52,181 nt of DNA from Symbiodinium natans (lineage: Eukaryota; Sar; Dinophyceae; Suessiales; Symbiodiniaceae): positions 10,001-62,181 of the forward strand of contig CAJNDS010002522.1 in NCBI GenBank assembly GCA_905221605.1, written 5' to 3'. Each line of letters starts with the position of its first letter. The stretch's first letter is position 1. Positions 42,052-50,808 of this stretch are shown in pieces. The translations under genes were made by a program, and so were the position numbers. Below the pieces are notes generated by a model. That model made no database searches, was not told the origin of the DNA, and saw only the letters and a program-made list of their open reading frames with translations.

Positions 42052-45000
42052 ATGGAGGTGACTGTTTTACGCGTGTTGCACAAACATGGGTACCAGCCGT
42101 CTACTTCGACTTCGGGCCGAATGATTGACCAAGGGTCTCAGACCAATCTGAGTGGAGAAGTGCTGCAAGCTGCCAGGAGGCCTCTGAACAAGATTAAAGG
42201 GGATCCCTCGGCGAGTTCCCTGGGTGGTGGAAGCGGTTACGAACAGAAGGGTGCGGACAGCTTTGAAGCTGCACCAACTGCTGACTACGCCATGGGGGAG
42301 GAGGAGATCTTACAGATGGAGGCTGAAAGGTTGCGCCAGTTGTCAGAAGAAGCGGATGAGATGCGTCAAGTCTCTGAAATGGATGGTTTTCGGAAAGATG
42401 AGCATCTGATTAAAGCGTGTGATGGGACAACGTGGGAATGGCACTTCCACGAAGATGGGAGACAGTATTACTACTGCCTGGATACGCAGGAAAGCAAGTG
42501 GACGCTGCCGGATGTAGGGGAAAAGGTGAAAAGCGACAACGCGGTTGGGTCTCCTTCGGGCAATGGGCTGGAAGTGGAGACTGAACTGGGTCCTTCATCG
42601 ACTACACCGACACCTGAGTCTACGAAGGCAATCCAGGGTAGTGTAAATAGTGTAGGTGAAAAAGATTTTTCCTCCATTATCAGGGATAGCGGTCCTAGGG
42701 CTGGTGGTGACGCCCCGACCTCGGGTTCTCCTGATGAAGAGGGGATTTCTGGAAACCGAGCAGACATCGCTGAAGCTCAACATCTGGATCGGGAAGAGAT
42801 GGAGGCGCTTTCTGAGGGTGTGGCAGCGGTGGAATCGGTGGGTCCAGAAGAAAAAATGCCCAATGTGGAGATCGGAATTGTGTCGGCTGCAGAAGAACGA
42901 GTGGTGGATGTGGTGCCTGTCGTTCAGGAAGATGGCCCTGGAGATTTGGATGACGAAGGGAAAAAGTTGTGCATTACGACTGAGGAGGTCTCTTCGTTTG
43001 GTGCCGAGAATTCTGCCATTCAAAGGGAAAAGGAAACTTCTGAAACTGCTGGAGACACGGGTGATCGGAAAGATGAGGCCTGGAGCGCCAATGAAGCGCG
43101 GGTCAACGCGCCAGATAGTACCTGGAGTGCAGAAAAAGCACGGGTTGAGGCGCATATAGTGTCACGTTCCGCGGATGACTGCAACAATGGGGCGCAGGTC
43201 TCTGTAGCAGCTGACGATGGAGGTTCACAGGTGGACGCACTGGTGCAGCCTGAAGTTAGCAGCGAGGAACGAAATGGCGAAGGCTACACCGGAGCCAATG
43301 AGGCAGCTGCGGTCAGCAACAGTGGTGATTCTCTTTTGGAAACCATGGAGCCAAAGGAGCCTGCGGTGGAAGAAAATGTGCCTACCGCGGATGACCAATT
43401 CAATAGCCCTGTAGTGGAAGAAAATTTGCCTGCTGCAGAAGGTTTGAAAAAGGACTCCAATGGTGGGTCCACTCCCAGGAAGGGAGAGGTGTTGCCATCT
43501 GAAAGCTCGCCGGAAGTCGACACCGAGCGAACTGTAACGGATGAGGCAAAGCCATTGGCTGGAAAAAAGGAAGGTCCTGAGCCCTTGGAGCACAAGATGG
43601 ATGATCTTGTGGGATTCACGTCGGAGCAGGACGAGCAGTGTGACCCAAAGGTGGAAATTAAGGATGTGCCAGGAGCCGATGATACAGAGATGGTTTCTGA
43701 AGGGCATGCAAAGAAAGTGCCCCGAGCGGGAGCTTTGGAATCACCTGGGGAACATTGCTATCAGGAGGGAGATGAGATCATTGGTCTAGTGCGCTGCATC
43801 AATGGATATGGAGCCTTTTTGGACCATGGTGATATGAATGTATTGGTTCCTGCAGAAGGGAACAATGTACATCAGTTCAAATTTGGTGATACTGTCAATG
43901 GAACAGTGAATTCCTCTTCGACGCTGCGCAAATGGAAAGACAGCGGCTGGGGTACATGGTGGACAGGCTCATGGCAGACTGGTCAATGGTACAAAGGTTC
44001 CGATGGTCAATGGGACTGGAAGTCGGAAGAACAGCAGTCTCGCGAGTGGTTTGCCGAGTCAAAAGCATCCTCTAAGGAACAAGAGGAGGCTGAGCAGAAG
44101 CAGCTCTATGGAGAAAAGATCTATCGAAATCTCCTGGAAGATGAAACAATAGATAATGACTATGTGGGCAAAATCACGGGGATGTTGCTGAGTCGTCCAA
44201 TGGACGTGATTGTGGAGTGTATCGCAGATCATACATTCCTGAACGTTGAGGCTCGGAGCGCATACAACATCTTGCTAGGTGATGGTTGGAAGCTTGAGGA
44301 GACAGAACGTGCAGGTTTGGAAAAAACAACCACTTTTTCCCGGAAGCAGTACCACAACGCGCTCTACGAACTGGCACGCAAGAAAAGAAGATTTAGTGGA
44401 CCAGTCGTGGGTGAAGCGGTGGCAATTTTGCTGAGCAAAGGGAAAGATGAGCTTTGGAACGAGCTGTGGTTGGACACCAAGCGATTTCTGCAAGAGCTTG
44501 ATGGTGCAATCGAGGAGATGAGTAAGAGGGAAAACAGGCCAATGGAAGCCTACATGGATCCTGATCAGTACAAAAAGGCTCACACGACTCCGAAGACTGT
44601 GTCACCTGGATACAGCAAGCTGTGCAAGTTCTTCAATCAAGGGAGGTGTCGAAATGGAGATGGGTGTTCCTATGAACATCGTCGTTATGGTGAAGGGTGG
44701 CCTGAAGGAGAGCCAACTGAGCCAAGGAACAGCCAAAAAACTGGTGACGAGGATGGGGACATCGGTGGCCCTCCAACTGATGAAGGTACAGTGGATGAGG
44801 TGCAGCAGGAGCGGGAGGATTCGGCCTTCCGTGCCCAGTACAACTATGGCAAAGGGACATCAAAAGGTGAGCCTACGCTGGGTGAAACGAAGAAACGGCT
44901 GTGTCTGTATTACAATCAAGGTGGTTGTAAATATGGGACTGCGTGCAGGTATCTCCACGACGATGACATGGCATTGGAAGGGACTTGGGAGCCTGGCAAA

Positions 45001-48000
45001 TCTTGGGACAATGCTTCCAGGAAGGCACTAAGGGACGCGGGGTTCCACCATTGCTGTTTTGACTACTATCTCAAAGGGAGATGTCGTGTGCGATTTGGCT
45101 GCAAGTATTCTCACGAAGAAATGTCTGAAGACCGGCTGACCCAGTTGAAGCATCTGGTGAATGTGGCAAACCATGTGTCATTTCAAAGGGGAAGGGGATT
45201 GGAGATTCCCGACAGGAACGCCTTTCAACCACCGGTAAGTGGGGGAGCAGAATCTTCGTCCTCCTCGGCACCAAAAGCGCTGCAAATGACCAATGTGTCA
45301 CAAAAAGATGGTGAAGAAGAAGCTGATGAACAAAAGAATTCGGTGGCTGAGACCACTGGTACTCTGCTTCAAGATCCAGAAGAGCCAATTGAAAATTGGA
45401 TGGCTCGCAATAAACACCTTTGGGTGTATACCCCTCATGTAAGTGAGGTGATGATTACTCTTGGTGTGAACACCGTGTCGGACCTGCAGGAGTTCATCTT
45501 TGTGGAAGATCTGCTTGAAAAAGGGATCAACAAGGTGACAGCATGCAAAATCCTACGATTGGTGGGAGGCGTCCGATATCGACCGGAGGGACCGGAAAAA
45601 GCAGTTCCTTCCGATGCATCTGTACGGGTACAACAATCTTCTGGAAGCAAGGAAGCTGGAAGAGAGGCGGTGCGAACCCTCACTCAGATGCGTGAAGCTG
45701 AAGGCTCCGGTGCAAAAACGATGCCGAGAGGCTCCTATCGGGAGCTTTTTGATAAGGTCAAGTACCGTGACGCTTGGACGCTTGCGCAGAGGTCTCCACT
45801 GTGCGTACAGAAGCTGAAGTTGGTGGGAGTTGGAATGCCACCGGTGAACCCACCAACAAAAAAATATCGGTCAATATCAAACCCTGTGAAAAGGGGAAGG
45901 CCCTTGCTGGACAAAAAACAGGTGCGACAGGTGCCACGCTCTCGTTCACAGCGACGAGCGCAACCGGCGGAAGTGGTGGAGAAACCAAAACCACTGGAAC
46001 TGAAGCCTCGTGGTGGGTTGTCGTATCGGTTCAGCAGAGCGTGGGCAGATGTGGTGGACGATGATGATCAGGCGGAGGCTTTGGTTTCTTACGCCGATTC
46101 CTCAAGCGATTCAAGCGAGGAAGAGACCAATGCTGTGCAACGCGTGCGGGAAATCCTTTTGCAAGAAAGGGATTCACAGAGAACTGCGATTCGTGGCAAT
46201 GTTCCGATGGGTGGTTCTTCCGGCCCCAATGACGGGCAGAAAAAATCGGTTCACCTTGGCGAAGAACGCGACAAAGCGTCGCGGGGGGAGACCCGCCAAG
46301 AAGTGACTTCTCAAGTTTTTTCGCTGCCACAACCTTCTCGTCCTGAACAGTCTCAAAAAAGAGCAAGGGATGGCTCAGTTATAGTGGGTTCGCTGGCGGT
46401 GGGCTCCACGGATGAGGTTTTACCTGGGCAAGGTGTTGCTGGACAGGTGAATGTATCTGAAGGCGCTCAAGTTCTTCCTGGGCAAAAAGTGGCTGGACAG
46501 GAGACGGCGCTGGAAGGAGCAGTTCAAATTCTTGGCGAAGAGACTGACCAAAACGAAGGAGAAGGTGGGAGCAATGAACTCCGTGGTGATGGTGCGAAGA
46601 CATTGGATGTTCGTCCGGTGAAGAACGTTCCTCAGCAATTGCTTGTTAAAGGTCTTCTGAATCGGATTTATTGGAAGGTTGCTGTCGGCAAGTTACCTGT
46701 GGAGCACAAGGACTATCAGAAGGGATCCAATAAAATGGATCGAAACTTGGTTATTAGCATGTCATCTGAAGGTGCAAGCGAACAGGATTTGAACCTGGCA
46801 TTGGAAGATGATACTGATCAGAGAATGGATGATGGTGCATTGGTGGTCATGGCATATGACCCTGGTACACTGATTCAGTCGGCGACAACTATGTGGGTTA
46901 TGCGTCGTGGGTTGGCAGATCGTGCTCTCTGGTCGGCAATAGCGACTGCGGCACAGAGAATATGTGCTGAAATGGTTCAAGTGGATGAACTGAATGCCCA
47001 GTTGAATACTGGGAGACTCCTTTTTGAAAGGAGAGATCAAGGACACTACGGTGATTTGCATCATTCGTTCCATGAAGATCCGTGCTTGCCGGTGGTGGGA
47101 AATTATCCTCTTTCGGTGATGGGTGCACTGCTTTCTCCTGGCCTGGAAAAAGAATTCAGAAATACTGAAAAGTTTGGAACTGCTATGGAGGCAATAGCCT
47201 ATGATTGGAGTCGCAGTCCAGGCATGGAAGTTCATGTGGAACTTATGGCAAGGGTAGCCAATCTGGTCGCTCCATTCCTTAGACTAGGAGGCCAAGGGAC
47301 AGTGGTGAATTCTGAATTTCTCTGGCAGCACGGGAGGGACCAAATTATGGAGTTCCTTCAGGCGGCGACCTGCGCTGATCAATTGGAGGTTCTCTGGAGA
47401 AGAATGGACGACGATGCTGATGAGGAAGTGGATCCTACAGGAATGGTGCTGGAGATCCCCGATCAACAAGATGCGGTACTAGATCAAGGGAACAATGAAT
47501 CCCTTATTCCCATTGAAGATGCTGGAGGTGAGACAATTGGTGACACTGGAAGGGATGGCAAAGCGCCAGAAGTTTCTCCGGAAGAGGAGACATCCAGGGG
47601 GTCGTCAAGACTGGCGGACACAAGGATTTTCTTGTGGTCAGTGTACTCTCGCGTTGCTTCCAATTTCTCTACGCAGGACCGCACTACTGGTAAGATCTTT
47701 GACAGCACAAAGGGGTATCCTGGTGAAGGACCAAACAATGGTGACAATTCTTCCTCTAAGAGGAACTTACCCTGGATCTCTGAAGACTACCTCGACGAAG
47801 TGGTGTCAAAAAAGATGGAAAGGTCTTCAGATATGGATGGGTTGGATGGGTTTGTTCCGGGAAGTGAGGGACCGTTGGAAAAGGTAGAGGTGGAGAATGT
47901 TACTGCCTCTAAAATTCTTATGGCTCTTTGGAAAAAGGGATATAGAGCTGGGTATAAGAGGTTGTGTCGTTTGAACGTATCTGGATGCAAGGTTGGAGCA

Positions 48001-48660
48001 ATGAAGCATCCAATCAAAAGGGTGCAGAAGATCGGCACTAGGAAGGCCTTCATGAGGAAGTTCAATGTTTTTGGATCGTCTCAGCGTGGCTCAGGAGCTG
48101 GCGGAAAACCAATCATGAAGGTAGTAGGACCAAGGCCAGGTTTTCCAGCTGTACTCCAAGCATCAAATACTGATAGCACCTGGGGTGAAGGGAGCAGTCC
48201 TCAGGCCCATGACAATGTTCATGTAGAGCAGAATCGCCCTATGGACCGGTTCGAGGCGGAGCGCTTGGAGAAGAGGAAGAAAGGCTTCTGCTATTGGTTC
48301 AGTAAGGGAAAAGATCGCTGCAAATTTGGTGAAGACTGCAAATTCATCCATTCAGAAGATGATGTGGTGCTGCATTCGTATTGGTGCAAATACTATGTGG
48401 CGGGGAGACCCTGTTTCGCTGGAAAGAAGTGTGCGTTCTCGCATGATGCAACTGGTGTGAGGTGCATTCAGTTTGCTCAGTCTGGGAAGTGTCGTTATGG
48501 TGACAGGTGTGTTTTTGAGCATGGTGATCCGCTGAATGAACAGAGGCCAAGGTCTCCAAGGACGCCCCCAAGGGATGGTCCAAGGAGAAGTTCTGGTGCA
48601 AAAGGTGGGGAAAGGAGATCTCTCCTGAACAGTTCGATGATGGTGAGGAGTATTCCATGA
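42052..48660 (+). CDS. Element polyprotein main frame (copy 2), read through the copy 1 frameshift
   Basis: 2,202 codons from ATG 42052, in the same frame as the 41764 start, so it continues it after the early stop. It contains the WW, S1-like, Trp-rich, MLLE-like, CCCH x3, SAM-like and CCCH x3 regions in one frame, showing that the two parts in copy 1 belong to one protein of about 2,590 residues. It ends out of frame because one A is missing near 48613 (GGGGAAAGG against GGGGAAAAGG in copy 1), about 15 codons before the stop used here. Confidence 0.85.
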   Translation: MEVTVLRVLHKHGYQPSTSTSGRMIDQGSQTNLSGEVLQAARRPLNKIKGDPSASSLGGGSGYEQKGADSFEAAPTADYAMGEEEILQMEAERLRQLSEEADEMRQVSEMDGFRKDEHLIKACDGTTWEWHFHEDGRQYYYCLDTQESKWTLPDVGEKVKSDNAVGSPSGNGLEVETELGPSSTTPTPESTKAIQGSVNSVGEKDFSSIIRDSGPRAGGDAPTSGSPDEEGISGNRADIAEAQHLDREEMEALSEGVAAVESVGPEEKMPNVEIGIVSAAEERVVDVVPVVQEDGPGDLDDEGKKLCITTEEVSSFGAENSAIQREKETSETAGDTGDRKDEAWSANEARVNAPDSTWSAEKARVEAHIVSRSADDCNNGAQVSVAADDGGSQVDALVQPEVSSEERNGEGYTGANEAAAVSNSGDSLLETMEPKEPAVEENVPTADDQFNSPVVEENLPAAEGLKKDSNGGSTPRKGEVLPSESSPEVDTERTVTDEAKPLAGKKEGPEPLEHKMDDLVGFTSEQDEQCDPKVEIKDVPGADDTEMVSEGHAKKVPRAGALESPGEHCYQEGDEIIGLVRCINGYGAFLDHGDMNVLVPAEGNNVHQFKFGDTVNGTVNSSSTLRKWKDSGWGTWWTGSWQTGQWYKGSDGQWDWKSEEQQSREWFAESKASSKEQEEAEQKQLYGEKIYRNLLEDETIDNDYVGKITGMLLSRPMDVIVECIADHTFLNVEARSAYNILLGDGWKLEETERAGLEKTTTFSRKQYHNALYELARKKRRFSGPVVGEAVAILLSKGKDELWNELWLDTKRFLQELDGAIEEMSKRENRPMEAYMDPDQYKKAHTTPKTVSPGYSKLCKFFNQGRCRNGDGCSYEHRRYGEGWPEGEPTEPRNSQKTGDEDGDIGGPPTDEGTVDEVQQEREDSAFRAQYNYGKGTSKGEPTLGETKKRLCLYYNQGGCKYGTACRYLHDDDMALEGTWEPGKSWDNASRKALRDAGFHHCCFDYYLKGRCRVRFGCKYSHEEMSEDRLTQLKHLVNVANHVSFQRGRGLEIPDRNAFQPPVSGGAESSSSSAPKALQMTNVSQKDGEEEADEQKNSVAETTGTLLQDPEEPIENWMARNKHLWVYTPHVSEVMITLGVNTVSDLQEFIFVEDLLEKGINKVTACKILRLVGGVRYRPEGPEKAVPSDASVRVQQSSGSKEAGREAVRTLTQMREAEGSGAKTMPRGSYRELFDKVKYRDAWTLAQRSPLCVQKLKLVGVGMPPVNPPTKKYRSISNPVKRGRPLLDKKQVRQVPRSRSQRRAQPAEVVEKPKPLELKPRGGLSYRFSRAWADVVDDDDQAEALVSYADSSSDSSEEETNAVQRVREILLQERDSQRTAIRGNVPMGGSSGPNDGQKKSVHLGEERDKASRGETRQEVTSQVFSLPQPSRPEQSQKRARDGSVIVGSLAVGSTDEVLPGQGVAGQVNVSEGAQVLPGQKVAGQETALEGAVQILGEETDQNEGEGGSNELRGDGAKTLDVRPVKNVPQQLLVKGLLNRIYWKVAVGKLPVEHKDYQKGSNKMDRNLVISMSSEGASEQDLNLALEDDTDQRMDDGALVVMAYDPGTLIQSATTMWVMRRGLADRALWSAIATAAQRICAEMVQVDELNAQLNTGRLLFERRDQGHYGDLHHSFHEDPCLPVVGNYPLSVMGALLSPGLEKEFRNTEKFGTAMEAIAYDWSRSPGMEVHVELMARVANLVAPFLRLGGQGTVVNSEFLWQHGRDQIMEFLQAATCADQLEVLWRRMDDDADEEVDPTGMVLEIPDQQDAVLDQGNNESLIPIEDAGGETIGDTGRDGKAPEVSPEEETSRGSSRLADTRIFLWSVYSRVASNFSTQDRTTGKIFDSTKGYPGEGPNNGDNSSSKRNLPWISEDYLDEVVSKKMERSSDMDGLDGFVPGSEGPLEKVEVENVTASKILMALWKKGYRAGYKRLCRLNVSGCKVGAMKHPIKRVQKIGTRKAFMRKFNVFGSSQRGSGAGGKPIMKVVGPRPGFPAVLQASNTDSTWGEGSSPQAHDNVHVEQNRPMDRFEAERLEKRKKGFCYWFSKGKDRCKFGEDCKFIHSEDDVVLHSYWCKYYVAGRPCFAGKKCAFSHDATGVRCIQFAQSGKCRYGDRCVFEHGDPLNEQRPRSPRTPPRDGPRRSSGAKGGERRSLLNSSMMVRSIP

Positions 48661-49526
48661 CTTATGACGATGACACCAAAATGTCGGAACTGTTGATGGA
48701 AGCGATTTCATTTCTGTCCAATGGCAAAACAGATTTGGCTCGAGCAGAGGCGGACCCATTGTTCAAACTCCTGAAGTTCAATGGAGATACTGACCAAATG
48801 GATAGAGAATGGGTTTCGTGGACCACCGATATGTTGTCCGTGCTGGAACTTCACGAAGTAGTGAAGTCGTATGAGGTTTCGCTCGAGGAGGTGGAAGAAT
48901 GGGTCAATGACCTGAGGATATGGCTCGAGCGAGCCAACGTGGAAGAAGAAAAAGATCCCAAAAGGGGCAAGAAGAGGTCCCTAGAAAGGGAGTCCAGCAA
49001 GGATATTCCTGCCGAAAAGGAGGTGGTTGAGACTTCTGAGACGGAGGTTGCCGTTGAGGAGGAGGCAAAAAAGGTTAAAAAGAAGAGGAAAACTGCAGTT
49101 ATCGAAGATCCTTACACTCTCCTGGTTCCAAAGCCGAAGAAGATGCCGGCGACCATTGAGAAGAGTGGATCATCATCCAATGCGGCGGTTTCTGCAGGGG
49201 AAAAAGCCTCGAAAATGCGCACAAAGTCAAACGTCGGTGGAAAGGCGAAGAAGAAGGAGAAAAGTCAGAGTCCCAAAAAGGGAGAAGTGGTGGTGGTGAA
49301 AGGTCCTGAGGAAAAGGATCGTCCTTCTGATGTGGATGCGCAAGCGTCTACAGCTGTGAGTGCAGAGCTGGGTCAATCTTGCCAAGCGATTGAGGACGCA
49401 AAGAGAGAAGGATTGGTATCCTCAATTCAAAGGTGTGTGCAGGATCCTGTTCTTGCAGTTTCGGACCTGGAGTATATTCTGCTGCAACTTCACCTCAGTA
49501 TTGCAAACCATCGGAAAAAGAAGTGA
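48657..49526 (+). CDS. Element polyprotein C-terminal fragment (copy 2)
   Basis: 289 codons in the frame after the deletion near 48613, to TGA. It carries the Lys/Glu-rich tail of the polyprotein, including KKVKKKRK. An ATG happens to open it, but it corresponds to an internal Met of copy 1, so it is a broken-off part rather than an independent gene. Confidence 0.75.
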   Translation: MTYDDDTKMSELLMEAISFLSNGKTDLARAEADPLFKLLKFNGDTDQMDREWVSWTTDMLSVLELHEVVKSYEVSLEEVEEWVNDLRIWLERANVEEEKDPKRGKKRSLERESSKDIPAEKEVVETSETEVAVEEEAKKVKKKRKTAVIEDPYTLLVPKPKKMPATIEKSGSSSNAAVSAGEKASKMRTKSNVGGKAKKKEKSQSPKKGEVVVVKGPEEKDRPSDVDAQASTAVSAELGQSCQAIEDAKREGLVSSIQRCVQDPVLAVSDLEYILLQLHLSIANHRKKK

Positions 49527-49897
49527 CTGGATGGTATGGATGAAGGGATGGTTTTTCTCTTTCTGGAGACAGGTGCGCTGGATCGGCCAATGTGCTGAAA
49601 ATGTGGTGGTTACTATTAAGGGTATGGAAATCCCTGATAGTAGAAGTTAGTAGCTTTTCACGTAGCGAAGACCACGGTTTGTGGTGAAGAAGGCCGAAGA
49701 GTCTTCAATGATAAGAGGATCAAGGTGGAAAAAAGATTCTCTATGGTTAGTGGATTCAGCCAATGTGCTATAATTTCGTCCTGGTAGACGTAAAACCATA
49801 TTGTGCATTTCAAGCAGCTGGCTGCTGCCCTAATGGCAGTTTTTGGCCAAAGATCTGCACCTCCAATGTGTCCTAGGAAATCCTAGGACAGGGGGAG
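49527..49897 (+). other. Element 3' region, hairpin and polypurine tract (copy 2)
   Basis: Equivalent of 28573-28943 in copy 1, with a single substitution seen. The TGTCCTAGGA inverted repeat (49869-49890) and the GGGGGAG tract before the LTR are intact. Confidence 0.75.
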
Positions 49898-50185
49898 TGC
49901 GGAGCTGCAACTGGTATTGTAGAAAAGAGTTAGTGTTGAGAGTTGGAAGGGTTAATGAACCCGGAAAACATGTTTGGCTCAAGATGGGCTTGAACAGAAA
50001 GCCACAAGTTCAAAAAGTAGTGCCTGGGTTCTTAGGGTTTGGTAAGGGTGTGGATTCCTTCCCCCTTTCCTTCCCCCCTGGGTTGCTCTTATCCGTGTTC
50101 TCGTTTGTTTCTTGGTTCGATCTGGGGAATATAGGTTCTGGGCAATTAGGGGAGTTGATTTCCTTCCTTGGTTGTTCCCCCCGTA
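49898..50185 (+). repeat. 3' LTR of copy 2
   Basis: 288 bp, matching both LTRs of copy 1 and not the 5' LTR of its own copy. This fits conversion of the 3' side or a mosaic origin of copy 2. Confidence 0.9.
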
Positions 50186-50515
50186 TAGGGTTTAGGGTTT
50201 AGGGTTGAGGGTTTGGGGCTTGGGGTTTAGGGTTTAGGGTTTAGGGTTTAGGGTTTTAGGGTTTAGGGTTTAGGGTTTAGGGCTTAGGGTTTAGGGTTTA
50301 GGGTTAGGGGTTTGGGGTTTAGGGTTTAGGGTTTATGGTTTAGGTTTAGGGTTTAGGGTTTAGGGTTTAGAGTTCAGCAGCTCCGGGTCGAGCAATCTCC
50401 AGTAGAGCCGCTGTTTGGGCTCTCGAAAAAAACCCACCCACCCAGAGAATCCCAAAACATCAAGAAATAAAAAGTTTATATTTTTCATCATCGGCCGCAC
50501 AGGGCAGCCAGAGGG
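50186..50515. repeat. Telomere-like array and flank after copy 2
   Basis: Same sequence as 29232-29560 apart from one extra array unit, including the non-repetitive part AGTTCAGCAGCTCCGGGTCG. Confidence 0.85.
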
Positions 50516-50517
50516 CT

Positions 50518-50636
50518 GGGGGGGGGGAGGGGGGGGGGGGGGGGGGGAGGGGAGGGATGGTGGGGGAGAGGGGGAAATGGGGGGAAGGGGGGGGAAGGGG
50601 GGGGGGGAGGGGGGGGAGGGGGGAGGGGGGGAAATG
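50518..50636. repeat. Long G-rich tract
   Basis: About 120 bases of G runs with occasional A or T, directly after the shared flank. Copy 1 breaks into the N gap at the same point. The tract could form several G-quadruplexes. Confidence 0.9.
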
Positions 50637-50808
50637 ACCCTTGGCCACGAAGAAAGCCACGAAGAAATTACCCTTAGCCACCCTTAGCCACGAAGAAATA
50701 AATGACCCTTAGCCACGAAGAAATGACCCTTAGCCACGAAGAAGTGACTCTTAGCCACGAAGAAATGACTCTTAGCCACGAAGAAATGACCCTTAGCCAC
50801 GAAGGACT
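50636..50808. repeat. 21-bp tandem repeat
   Basis: About seven units of GACCCTTAGCCACGAAGAAAT, some with CTC for CCC or with partial units. The period is a multiple of three, so the plus frame stays open (MTLSHEE repeated), but no start or neighbouring exon supports coding. Confidence 0.85.

Larger units (their letters stand above)
41410..50185 (+). mobile_element. LTR element copy 2, 8.78 kb, no recognisable pol
   Basis: Second copy of the element, same orientation: 5' LTR 41410-41696, PBS from 41697, coding 41764-49526, 3' LTR 49898-50185. Relative to copy 1 the differences cluster in the 5' LTR plus the first 1.5 kb and near 46320-46760; long stretches in between are identical. Its 5' LTR differs from its own 3' LTR at about seven positions, whereas copy 1's LTRs match. 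Its left flank ends in CCCTA and its right flank starts TAGGG, so no direct target duplication is present. Coding is broken by an early TAA (41974) and a one-base deletion near 48613. Confidence 0.85.
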
